From Salinicoccus halodurans (GTDB lineage Bacteria; Bacillota; Bacilli; Staphylococcales; Salinicoccaceae), in contig NZ_FOTB01000004.1 of NCBI RefSeq assembly GCF_900114445.1, positions 1 through 64,000 of the forward strand: DNA of 64,000 bases, in the 5' to 3' direction. The notes under the pieces were generated by a model. That model made no database searches. It was not told the origin of the DNA and was given only the letters and a program-made list of their open reading frames with translations. Position 1 is the stretch's first letter. Every line of letters starts with the position of its first letter. The translations under genes were made by a program, and so were the position numbers. Positions 18,991 to 26,982 of this stretch are shown piece by piece.

Positions 18991-19509
18991 CTAAAATGTT
19001 CCGACTGTTTTCTCATCCAAGTAATATTTAACATCTTCATCTGACAAGATGCGTCGATTCCGGATTCCTTGAATTATGCCAAAGATAAAGCCAAGAATCA
19101 CTGACGCTGCAATGATTATGACTTTCATCACGATGTCAGAGTTAGCATCAATTGTAATATTGACACCTTCTTCATACCCTATGCCACTGTCATCCAGAAG
19201 AGCATCGAATTGGTTTTTTATGTTCGACACCTCATCTTCAGACACCGATTCTACATCAAGCGACAAATATTGTGATTCCGGGGAATATTGAATTGACGCC
19301 GCGCGCTCACCCAATTCAGCATTGACTTCCTGATTTAATTTAATCGCAAGTTCGTCTTCCTGAGTCGTTGATAGCGGCTCGGATAATGAATAGTATTCCT
19401 CGTAATCATATGTATTTCCAGCCATGAAATAAGCAATCATCGTACCAATTATGCCCATAGCAAGAATATACAAAATAATAGTTTTGAAATTCCTCTTGAA
19501 AAAGTACAT
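18991..19509 (-). CDS. CapA/Wzz-like chain-length and kinase-activator membrane protein
   Basis: Protein of 172 aa with two membrane spans (about 10-31 and 131-152) around an extracellular loop, then a short cytoplasmic tail, RNRRILSDEDVKYYLDEKT. This is the CapA/CpsC/Wzz-type layout, in which the tail touches the kinase. The external part is short and acidic. It is the first gene of the minus-strand unit 19509-17062, with a GGGGAG ribosome site and a promoter region at 19542-19581. In this family the protein sets polymer length together with CapB. Here the partner kinase appears catalytically dead, so control may be structural only. Confidence 0.7.
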   Translation of the reverse strand: MYFFKRNFKTIILYILAMGIIGTMIAYFMAGNTYDYEEYYSLSEPLSTTQEDELAIKLNQEVNAELGERAASIQYSPESQYLSLDVESVSEDEVSNIKNQFDALLDDSGIGYEEGVNITIDANSDIVMKVIIIAASVILGFIFGIIQGIRNRRILSDEDVKYYLDEKTVGTF

Positions 19510-19541
19510 TGTATTTCTCCCCTAGTCATCATTCATAATAT

Positions 19542-19581
19542 ATTATACTATTATATATGTCTTTTTAAAATTCATAGTCAA
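19542..19581 (-). promoter_or_regulatory. Candidate promoter region of the capA-like operon
   Basis: On the minus strand TTGACT (plus 19576-19581) is followed by two overlapping -10-like TATAAT boxes (plus 19550-19555 and 19542-19547). Spacing to the first is 20 bp, longer than ideal; an overlapping TATATA gives about 17-18 bp. The 90-bp gap also serves the divergent gene at 19600, which has a GAGGTG ribosome site. Confidence 0.5.
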
Positions 19582-19599
19582 TAATTAAGAGGTGCAAAT

Positions 19600-20796
19600 A
19601 TGAAAGTGGATATTATCGGAAGTGAATTGGTCAAAAAGCTTACCGAATTTAAAAATTTCCCATACAAAATAAATAACTTTACCAGCGGCCAGAGTCTGTT
19701 GTCTTTGATTTCTACTCCTTATCCGGTAGACATGATCGATCTTGAAACAGATGATATTCATATCATCTCTACAGCTTACAGAGACTTCAATAAATCTCTT
19801 TTTACATCTTTCAAAACATCTGAATCAGAAATACTGGTTCTCGATCTGTTAAGTGAACTCAATACAGTGTGCCAGTTCAATGGCGCATATTTCAATCAGT
19901 CATCTCTTGAGCTCTTGAAAGAAACACCTGACTATACTAATTTATCACACATAGAAAAATTTCGTGCAGTTCAGAATAGCAAAGAAGAGATTTTCAGTTT
20001 CCTGGATAAGTATGAAAAAATCATCATTATTAAGCCTGATAATCTGGAGGGGATAGATTCAGATTTCCTGAATGCTCTTTACGAGATGATACAAAAAGAA
20101 TTTCATAACCATTTAGTATTGACACTTCCAAATCCAACGGAAGGAAAAACTCACTTTAATTCGCCTATAGAATACTATGATTCCATCAATTTCAATCTGA
20201 AGAAATTTACATCAGATAATTACTTCAATCAGCTGCTTTTCGATGAGAAACTGGAAGATGACCAGCTTTCCGTTTTCATCAACCACATCGAAGAACGCGA
20301 ATATGTATATGAGCTGTATAAAGATGGACATTCATGGAAAATCTCAGAACCAACCACGTCCAGGTTCTATAAATTCTACTTGACCGAAAAAGGGAAATAC
20401 CGCATCCGGGTAAACTTGACAGATGAGTCAGTCAATCCTCGTTTCTCTGAAACTTATAATTTCAATCCTTCCACCGGCCTCGTAAAGAGGCAGATTGATT
20501 ACGTTGAAATGCCGGCTTTCTCTGATATATGGCTGCTGGATTATATTTTGGAGCACGAAAATATCAAAGCAATAATAGGCAATCCTTTCAAATATCCGGA
20601 AGGATATAATGAAACTGCTGTTATACAATCAACTGGTTTAGATGAGGATTTAATACTATCTAAACCTGAATTATTTGAATATGTTTTTCATAAAATGATT
20701 GATGATAATACATCGGATTATATGGATACTGAAGAAACTCAGCCGAAGAAAATGTTCTTAAAAACTATGAAAAGATATTTATCTGAGAAAAACTAG
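19600..20796 (+). CDS. Protein of unknown function, DUF6270-like N-terminus
   Basis: Protein of 398 aa, soluble, no signal peptide. The N-terminus DIIGSELVKKL (4-14), the later QSLLSLISTP and DFNKSLF, and VLDLLSE (about 90) follow the layout of DUF6270 proteins found in surface-glycan loci, but the Cys after GS is absent here. The C-terminal half (about 210-290) looks beta-rich (YVYELYKDGHSWKI, GKYRIRVNL), like a carbohydrate- or domain-linking module. I could not recognise catalytic residues. It is a single-gene unit divergent from the capA-like operon and closed by the palindromic terminator at 20809. Family assignment is tentative. Confidence 0.55.
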   Translation: MKVDIIGSELVKKLTEFKNFPYKINNFTSGQSLLSLISTPYPVDMIDLETDDIHIISTAYRDFNKSLFTSFKTSESEILVLDLLSELNTVCQFNGAYFNQSSLELLKETPDYTNLSHIEKFRAVQNSKEEIFSFLDKYEKIIIIKPDNLEGIDSDFLNALYEMIQKEFHNHLVLTLPNPTEGKTHFNSPIEYYDSINFNLKKFTSDNYFNQLLFDEKLEDDQLSVFINHIEEREYVYELYKDGHSWKISEPTTSRFYKFYLTEKGKYRIRVNLTDESVNPRFSETYNFNPSTGLVKRQIDYVEMPAFSDIWLLDYILEHENIKAIIGNPFKYPEGYNETAVIQSTGLDEDLILSKPELFEYVFHKMIDDNTSDYMDTEETQPKKMFLKTMKRYLSEKN

Positions 20797-20808
20797 AGTA
20801 TCCTGAAC

Positions 20809-20844
20809 GAACAAAAAGAGAGCTGATCAGCTCTCTTTTTGTTC
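20809..20844. terminator. Perfect 36-bp palindrome acting as bidirectional terminator
   Basis: The arms GAACAAAAAGAGAGCTGA and TCAGCTCTCTTTTTGTTC are exact reverse complements with no spacer. On either strand the stem is followed by or includes a T-run. It lies 13 bp after the plus-strand gene and contains the last codons and TGA stop of the minus-strand gene ending at 20827, so one element ends both convergent transcripts. Confidence 0.88.
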
Positions 20845-23643
20845 ATATATGCCTATGATGGTTTTTAGAAGTACTTCCCAATCCCGGTTCGTTTCAACCC
20901 ATTCTCTCGCATGAGTTCCAATTTCCTCATTTTTTGATATCTCTATTATTGCCTTCTCCAAAGCCTCTGTATTTTCCGCTTCAAAGTACGTACCGTTTTC
21001 TCCATCTATTACCATTTCTTTCAAGGCGGCAACATCACTTACAACCACCTTTTTAGCCATTGCCATCGCTTCATATGTCTTTATAGGCGTAACCAGTTGA
21101 CATACCAGTTCATTCGTTCTCGGGAATGGAGTGATATCTATGACAGAATAGAATTTTGACACCTGCTCATGCGGAATTTTGCCAGTGAAGATGACATCAT
21201 CTCTGATATCGAACTCTGTGACCAGTGCTTGCAATTGCGGCAGATACTGGCCTTCTCCAACAACCAGAAACTTTAATCTTTTATTAAGCTTTTTGGAGTC
21301 ATTGATATTCTTGATTGCTTTTAATATGAAATCAATACCTTCATATATTGTGATAGAACCTATAAACCCTAAAACGATATTGTCCTCAAGACCATATTTC
21401 TCAACTATAGAGTCATCTGCTTTAGAGGGAGCCATATTCTCTGTATCCACTCCGTTGGGTACTACTGTTATTTTTTTTTCATCAATACCTTTGCTAATCA
21501 GATATTCTTTAAGGCTTTCACTGATGCACAGTACCTCATCAGCAATTCTGCAGCATAATACTTCATAATTGTCCTGAAGATTGAATCTGTCTGATTTATA
21601 GAACAAAGGATTTTTAGATGTTTGAGTATGATGCCACAACCCTCTCACTTCATAAATAGTTCTCAAACCCAGCATTTCCCCCACTTTCAATGCAGGCAGT
21701 GCATTCTGAAAGTTGGAAGCAGCGTGAATAATTTCCGGTTTCTCCATTTTAACGATATTGAGAATTTCTTCTGCATATACATTAAAATAATCATTCATTG
21801 GTGTTTTATTCGTCAAATATTTATCCGACTTGTCTATATAGTATGTCTTGATATCGTTAATATCTGCATCCGGAACCGCGTAACCTTCGTGTTTTGGAGA
21901 CCATCCGAGTCTCGTCGTAAGAACAGGTTCATAGCCTCTTTCACTAACCCTTTTGACTATTTCATTTGAACGGATTGTATATCCATTAGTAACCGGCAGT
22001 GCCTTATTAAGTACAAAGAGTATTTTTTTATCATTTTTTTCAATGTCCCTGTTATCCCTCAATGATATAGGCATCTGCCATTCATTATTCAACAACTGAA
22101 ACTCCTGTAATGCCATTTGATACTCACCCGGAAATAATCGTGCAGGGTAATACTTCTTCATCAACTTGATGTTTTTATATCTCTCTGTAATATTCCCCAT
22201 AACATGATAATTTCTGATATACGACCTTAGTACATCATGGTGATACGGTCTGATTTTCGCTGCCTTCTCTGTTTCTCCCAGCGACAATTTATATTCTTTG
22301 AGCTGGAAATAGTATTTGGCAAAATGTGTCCTGAGCTTAAATTGCTTATCTTTTTGCTTACTGTTCACCAACCAATCCAAGTTTTTCTGATCGCTTATTG
22401 AACAATAGTATCTTCCCAGTGCAAGTGCATTGGACATTCTTTTTGATGATGTGATTTTCAGGTGCTCTATTAAATAATGCGGCAAGTCGATTCTCATATT
22501 AAAATGAAGCAGTTTTTTTATTATGATATTATAAATGCGTTTCTGTTCACGCTTTGTAAATCGATGGTGTATGAAGCTATCCACTTCATTATTCAATGCG
22601 CTGTTTATGAAAAATTGGGGATAATGGAATATTACATGCAGCCGGCGATCCCTTTTTAATAATCTACTAAATTTTTCATCTTCCAAAACAAGCTGCTGAT
22701 CCATTATCATCCTTCTGAGAGACATGATGTGCTGCGTATTCAAATTAACCTGGGGAATCAGCTGATAAACAGTTTTCAGCATCTGTTCTGAAAAGTTATT
22801 GGAATGATAATAATTAAGTATTCTTTGCAGTTTTAAGCTCTTATCGTCGTTGGAGTCATCAGTGATGTTAAATGTATGGAGCGCTTCGAATTCAAGGTAT
22901 TGGAACAAATCCTTGTTTTCTTTCAGAAAAGGCACATAATCATTTTTTAAAATCTCCAAGTTATCCGCATTCCTGTAATATTCATTAACCACAAAAGTAT
23001 ATCCAAGTTTTTTCATTTGCGGATTAAGGGTGTCTATCTTGAATTTAATTTCCTGAAGGTCCACCTTATTAATATCTTTGAGTCCTAAAAAGTTCAGTGC
23101 ATACTGTCTCCAGCTGTACTTGTAATATATATCGCTCTTATCGTCTTCAAATTGTTCTATCAGTAAGTCCTTGTCCTGCTCAGTGATTTGAATCAGCTGC
23201 TCTGCTTCGTCATATAGATTTCTGCTCACTAAATAACTGATCAGATTGAATTGCTGATCAGTTTCCAAATATTTAAGCACATCAATATTCTTATTTGAAA
23301 GACCTATGATGGGTTCCAAAAGCTTCAAATCATAAAGTAATTTGACTTTCAAATTCAAAACATTGGGATTTTCAATGTTCTCAATCAACCTGTATGCTTC
23401 TGTATATTTCTTCTCGTGCCTGTGGATGAGCGCATTGAGAAACATTTTATAATCACTGTTCAAATTCATATTGTTAATCTGATGCAATAACATTGAATGG
23501 TTTGATTTCCTCAGATAAATGCTTATGCCGCCCTCTTTACTGCCAATCTTTTTTGTCAGGCTCTTACGTAATACAAACCTTGATACAGATTGAAAATTTA
23601 ATTGTAGAGCAATATAAGCAATTATCCCTAAGATGTATGTCAT
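20827..23643 (-). CDS. Large GT4 glycosyltransferase with long helical N-terminal region
   Basis: Protein of 938 aa. A hydrophobic N-terminal segment (about 2-17, ILGIIAYIALQLNF) may anchor it to the membrane. Residues about 40-520 are predicted by eye to be alpha-helical with a repeat-like pattern (TPR-like), rich in Leu, Tyr, Lys and Asp. Residues about 538-935 are a complete GT4 domain with NGYTIRSNEIV, IIHAASNFQNALP, VVPNGVDTENM, GFIGSITIYEGIDF and the donor-site region PIKTYEAMAMAKKVVVSD. The long helical part could scaffold partner enzymes. It is a single gene between terminators, with an AGGGG ribosome site eight bases before the ATG. Acceptor and donor are unknown. It belongs to the AT-rich block. 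Confidence 0.82.
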   Translation of the reverse strand: MTYILGIIAYIALQLNFQSVSRFVLRKSLTKKIGSKEGGISIYLRKSNHSMLLHQINNMNLNSDYKMFLNALIHRHEKKYTEAYRLIENIENPNVLNLKVKLLYDLKLLEPIIGLSNKNIDVLKYLETDQQFNLISYLVSRNLYDEAEQLIQITEQDKDLLIEQFEDDKSDIYYKYSWRQYALNFLGLKDINKVDLQEIKFKIDTLNPQMKKLGYTFVVNEYYRNADNLEILKNDYVPFLKENKDLFQYLEFEALHTFNITDDSNDDKSLKLQRILNYYHSNNFSEQMLKTVYQLIPQVNLNTQHIMSLRRMIMDQQLVLEDEKFSRLLKRDRRLHVIFHYPQFFINSALNNEVDSFIHHRFTKREQKRIYNIIIKKLLHFNMRIDLPHYLIEHLKITSSKRMSNALALGRYYCSISDQKNLDWLVNSKQKDKQFKLRTHFAKYYFQLKEYKLSLGETEKAAKIRPYHHDVLRSYIRNYHVMGNITERYKNIKLMKKYYPARLFPGEYQMALQEFQLLNNEWQMPISLRDNRDIEKNDKKILFVLNKALPVTNGYTIRSNEIVKRVSERGYEPVLTTRLGWSPKHEGYAVPDADINDIKTYYIDKSDKYLTNKTPMNDYFNVYAEEILNIVKMEKPEIIHAASNFQNALPALKVGEMLGLRTIYEVRGLWHHTQTSKNPLFYKSDRFNLQDNYEVLCCRIADEVLCISESLKEYLISKGIDEKKITVVPNGVDTENMAPSKADDSIVEKYGLEDNIVLGFIGSITIYEGIDFILKAIKNINDSKKLNKRLKFLVVGEGQYLPQLQALVTEFDIRDDVIFTGKIPHEQVSKFYSVIDITPFPRTNELVCQLVTPIKTYEAMAMAKKVVVSDVAALKEMVIDGENGTYFEAENTEALEKAIIEISKNEEIGTHAREWVETNRDWEVLLKTIIGIYEQKES

Positions 23644-23756
23644 AATATTTCCCCTTATTACACGCGCACTTTTATATCAATTCTATACTTTATTATATTA
23701 TAAGCATAATACATTATTATATACATAGAAACCCTAATATTTACAACACAACTCTA

Positions 23757-23812
23757 AAAAATAAAGCTTCTGACGACTGTACTTATCACATTGTCAGAAG
23801 CTTTATTTATTT
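23757..23812 (-). terminator. Rho-independent terminator of the TarGH-GT4 operon
   Basis: A long stem (AAATAAAGCTTCTGAC with GTCAGAAGCTTTATTT, roughly 23758-23774 paired with 23793-23809) is followed on the minus strand by a T-rich tail. It overlaps the stop codon of the GT4 gene at 23803. Confidence 0.88.
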
Positions 23813-24984
23813 TGGATGAAACTGGTGAGACTATTAATATTGTTTTCCCAAAGGAATTTTTCGTCCAATAGTTTTTTTGCATTCAATCTGAATTTATTCT
23901 CGAGCAGTTCGTCATCTCTTATTCGCTTTATGGCTTCTACTATTTGTGAGGAAGAACCTTTCTCAACTGCAATGCCCACTTCGTTGTCATTTATCAAAGC
24001 ATTAGTAAATCCGCCAAGATTAGTTACCACTGGCACTCCGCTGCCTATTCCATCAATCACTTTCCCTGGAAGGACATTAAGAAAAACATCTGTTTCTTTT
24101 AAAAGGGATAATTGAACATTATGCTGTCTTATCAGGTAAAGACATTCGTCTCTCGTTTTTTCTCCATGGACATTAATAAAACTGAAATCACCTTTATCAA
24201 TAAAAACTTTGAATTTTGGTGCATTTGCTCCATATGCAATTATATTGAATGTTATTTTTTCTTCCTCCAACATTTCTGCAACTTCAACCAGTTGATCATA
24301 GCTTTGAGCATGGCCGATGTTACCTGTATATATCACTTGAAAGTCATTACTTGGTAATTCAAAAGCAACTTCTTCATTATTAAAAGCGTTGGGTAGGAAA
24401 AATACAGGTTTTTGGGGAGTCATGTCCATTATATGATCTCTAAAACCTTCATTATTGATTACTACTTTATCTGCCTTTTTATACATGAGTTTCTCCATAA
24501 ACTTCAAGATTGGCCAAAAAGTATCGACCGGCAGCTTATCAATATCTTTTACACTGTCCGGCCATAAATCTCTTACCTCCAACACTTTAGTAACCGATTT
24601 AATATTTTTTTGGAAAAAGAACGTTGCCCATGGCAGAAAGATATTAGGAGATGTAACATATATGACATCGAACTCCTGTTGATAGCTCTTCACAAAATGC
24701 CTGACTTTATATGCAAGTTCAAGATAATATCCGACACGGGAATACATGTTTTTAGACTGTTTGTTACTCCTCATCGGTATTCTCAGAATATCGTTGGAAT
24801 TTGTTATCGCGTCTTCATTCCAATACTTCTCATCATTATACATACGTTCATTCGGATAACTCGGTATGGTAGTTACAACTCTTACATCATGGGTTTTAGA
24901 GAGCTGTAAATATAAATTTTTGAACCTGTTCGCTCCTGAACCGATTTCCGGATAGAAATTTTGAGTAATCAGTAGTATCTTCAT
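23803..24984 (-). CDS. Glycosyltransferase family 4 protein (WbuB-like)
   Basis: GT-B transferase of 393 aa. The start, MKILLITQNFYPEIGSGANR, and the internal LEVRDLWPDSVKDI resemble WbuB-type GT4 enzymes that add an aminosugar to a lipid-linked chain. The donor-site region reads LPGKVIDGIGSGVPVVTN (about 305-322). It is the last gene of a three-gene minus-strand unit with TarG- and TarH-like exporter genes, 25 bp after tarH. It may therefore act just before export of the polymer carried by this ABC transporter. The named substrate of WbuB should not be transferred here. No membrane span was seen, although such enzymes associate with the inner leaflet. Confidence 0.85.
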   Translation of the reverse strand: MKILLITQNFYPEIGSGANRFKNLYLQLSKTHDVRVVTTIPSYPNERMYNDEKYWNEDAITNSNDILRIPMRSNKQSKNMYSRVGYYLELAYKVRHFVKSYQQEFDVIYVTSPNIFLPWATFFFQKNIKSVTKVLEVRDLWPDSVKDIDKLPVDTFWPILKFMEKLMYKKADKVVINNEGFRDHIMDMTPQKPVFFLPNAFNNEEVAFELPSNDFQVIYTGNIGHAQSYDQLVEVAEMLEEEKITFNIIAYGANAPKFKVFIDKGDFSFINVHGEKTRDECLYLIRQHNVQLSLLKETDVFLNVLPGKVIDGIGSGVPVVTNLGGFTNALINDNEVGIAVEKGSSSQIVEAIKRIRDDELLENKFRLNAKKLLDEKFLWENNINSLTSFIQNK

Positions 24985-25009
24985 AAAAATCCTAACTTAT
25001 CTAATATTT

Positions 25010-25918
25010 TTAAAGATTAATGATTTGAAGAAATATACCAAAAAGCGCAAATAAGAAGAGTATAAATGCTGGAATCAAACTTGATAACGGCGCCTTATCT
25101 TTCTTTGGTTTTGCTCTTCTTGATTTTTCCTTCTGTTTTTCCATCATTTTTTCTTTATATTGTAACTGTTCTTCCTTGGTAAGTAATTTATATTGATTGA
25201 TAAACTCATTATATCGCTCTACGATTGGTAATGCATCACCAAACTCTTTCATTTCTCCATATTGAATCCAGACCGCCTTATTACACATTTTTTCAATCTG
25301 TCCGGCAGAATGTGAAACAAAGAATATTGTTTTTCCCTGCTGTTGAAATTCTTTCATACGATCTAGACATTTATCCGCAAAAGTTTGATCACCAACAGAG
25401 AGTGCCTCATCCACAATCAGGACATCCGGATTTGTATGGATTGCAATAGCGAAACCAAGCCTTGAACGCATTCCACTGGAATATGATTTTATGGGTTGAT
25501 ATATATATTCTCCAAGCTCACTAAAATCTACAATATCATTATATTTGGCTTTTATTTCAGCATTAGTCATTCCGTGCATGAGGCACTTCATACGAATGTT
25601 TTCTTCACCTGTAAGGTCCTGATTCAAACCGGCACTGATGGCAATCAATGAACTTTTACCGCGAATATCTATTGATCCTTCGGAGGGAACAGTAACCTCT
25701 CCCAACAAATCAGATAAAGTCGATTTCCCGGAGCCGTTCAATCCGATAATCCCTACAGAATCTCCTGCTTGTACTTCGAAATCAATATCTCTTAAAGCAT
25801 AGAAAGCTTTCTCTTTATTAAAATGCCCTAATGTAAACAATGAAATTATTTTAGATAGTTTACTTCTGTTCAGGTCGTAAATTTTAGAGACACTATTAAC
25901 TTTGACTTTATAGTCCAT
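25010..25918 (-). CDS. tagH: Teichoic-acid-type ABC exporter ATPase (TarH/TagH-like), copy 1
   Basis: ATPase subunit of 302 aa for polysaccharide/teichoic acid export. Walker A GLNGSGKSTL (about 59-68), signature SYSSGMRSRLGFA (about 142), Walker B VLIVDEALSVGD and a switch His in FFVSHSAG are all intact. The C-terminal tail is Lys-rich and ends in a membrane-anchor-like span (LIPAFILFLFALFGIFLQII). It overlaps in function with the adjoining TarG-like permease, 32 bp upstream. A second ATPase of the same family is at 35950, with the identical start pattern M(D/E)YKV. In staphylococci TarGH flips wall teichoic acid across the membrane. Which polymer this copy handles cannot be read from sequence. 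Confidence 0.9.
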   Translation of the reverse strand: MDYKVKVNSVSKIYDLNRSKLSKIISLFTLGHFNKEKAFYALRDIDFEVQAGDSVGIIGLNGSGKSTLSDLLGEVTVPSEGSIDIRGKSSLIAISAGLNQDLTGEENIRMKCLMHGMTNAEIKAKYNDIVDFSELGEYIYQPIKSYSSGMRSRLGFAIAIHTNPDVLIVDEALSVGDQTFADKCLDRMKEFQQQGKTIFFVSHSAGQIEKMCNKAVWIQYGEMKEFGDALPIVERYNEFINQYKLLTKEEQLQYKEKMMEKQKEKSRRAKPKKDKAPLSSLIPAFILFLFALFGIFLQIINL

Positions 25919-25950
25919 TTAAATCGTCCTTTTTGAGTGATCAATTCAGA

Positions 25951-26760
25951 TTATAAATAATCCACCAGTCTATCTCTAAATCGGTAATGAACATTGACAC
26001 CTACATAGAACAGGAATAATGTAATCGACCAAAAGTAAATATGATCGGACATGCCGCCATATAATGGTGCCTCCTGTAGAACGAGAGCAGTCCTGTAATT
26101 CATTACTAAATAAGCAACCGGGTTAAATGAGGAAATGGTGTGCATAAGCGCATTTGCTTCTGACAGAGACCAGAATATTGGTGTAAGAAAGAAAAACATG
26201 CGAATTACATTTTGCAAAACATTTTTCATATCTCTAATTAATATCACTAATGTAGACATGATTAACCCTACACTGGATATCAAAGCTACAGAAGCAACTA
26301 CAAAATATAGAAAACTAAGATAATGAATAGGCGAGGAAAAACCATAAATAATACTAATAACTAGTAAGATTGACGTGGTAATGAATAGGTTTATCAAACT
26401 GTTTACAATAGACACTGAAATTAGAGTGCTAGACGGAAATTTCATTTTAGTCACTAAACCTATTTGACTTTGAATTGCCCCAGATGCCGCATTGATTCCT
26501 GCGGATATATATAACCATGGGAATAATCCACTAATTAAATGGACAATAAATGGCAAATCTCCAACGTCTCCGCGATCTCCCCGTAATCCCAGACCAAACA
26601 CCACATAATAAAGGAAGACTTGCATAGCAGGCTGTAAAATATTCCAAAATAATCCTAGATAGTGGTTTGCATATTGAGATTTCAAACTATAGACACTAAG
26701 TCCGATGATTAATCTTCTATGTAACCATTGCTCTTTTAAAATTTTAAATATATTATTCAT
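25951..26760 (-). CDS. tagG: Teichoic-acid-type ABC exporter permease (TarG/TagG-like), copy 1
   Basis: ABC-2 type permease of 269 aa with about six membrane spans, including FWNILQPAMQVFLYYVVFGL, GLFPWLYISAGINAASG and FFFLTPIFWSL. The N-terminal motif LKSQYANHYLGLFWNILQP is nearly identical to that of the second copy (41101-41910). It is the first gene of the unit TarG-TarH-GT4, transcribed away from the glucosaminidase gene. Together with TarH it should form the heterotetramer that moves a lipid-linked glycan outward. It has the AT-rich codon use of the island, unlike the higher-GC copy. Confidence 0.9.
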   Translation of the reverse strand: MNNIFKILKEQWLHRRLIIGLSVYSLKSQYANHYLGLFWNILQPAMQVFLYYVVFGLGLRGDRGDVGDLPFIVHLISGLFPWLYISAGINAASGAIQSQIGLVTKMKFPSSTLISVSIVNSLINLFITTSILLVISIIYGFSSPIHYLSFLYFVVASVALISSVGLIMSTLVILIRDMKNVLQNVIRMFFFLTPIFWSLSEANALMHTISSFNPVAYLVMNYRTALVLQEAPLYGGMSDHIYFWSITLFLFYVGVNVHYRFRDRLVDYL

Positions 26761-26878
26761 TTTGATGCCTCAATCCATCCAAACTTTATTCATAACTTAG
26801 CCATTATACCATTTTTTATTTCTTATTAATATCGTTCTTTATTCATTCATAATAGTCTATATTTCATCAATTTAAAAG

Positions 26879-26908
26879 TTGTAAGAAAAACTTATAAATT
26901 TTTCTACA
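26879..26908. repeat. Imperfect inverted repeat in the tarG / glucosaminidase gap
   Basis: TTGTAAGAAAAA pairs with TTTTTCTACAA across an 8-nt spacer with one bulged base. It lies about 75 bp before the ATG of the glucosaminidase gene and could be an operator or a weak hairpin. The rest of the 222-bp gap is AT-rich. Confidence 0.35.
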
Positions 26909-26945
26909 AACTTTACAAAATAGCAATTCCTTCTTTACCTATATA

Positions 26946-26968
26946 GTTATATAATAAAGTTATATAAC
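26946..26968 (+). promoter_or_regulatory. Perfect inverted repeat overlapping a -10-like box before the glucosaminidase
   Basis: The arms GTTATATAA (26946-26954) and TTATATAAC (26960-26968) are exact reverse complements with a 5-bp spacer. A TATAAT lies inside the left half, and the AAGGAGG ribosome site starts 3 bp downstream. The placement fits either a repressor operator or an RNA hairpin limiting access to the ribosome site. No regulator is identified. Confidence 0.45.
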
Positions 26969-26982
26969 ATAAGGAGGTTCCT

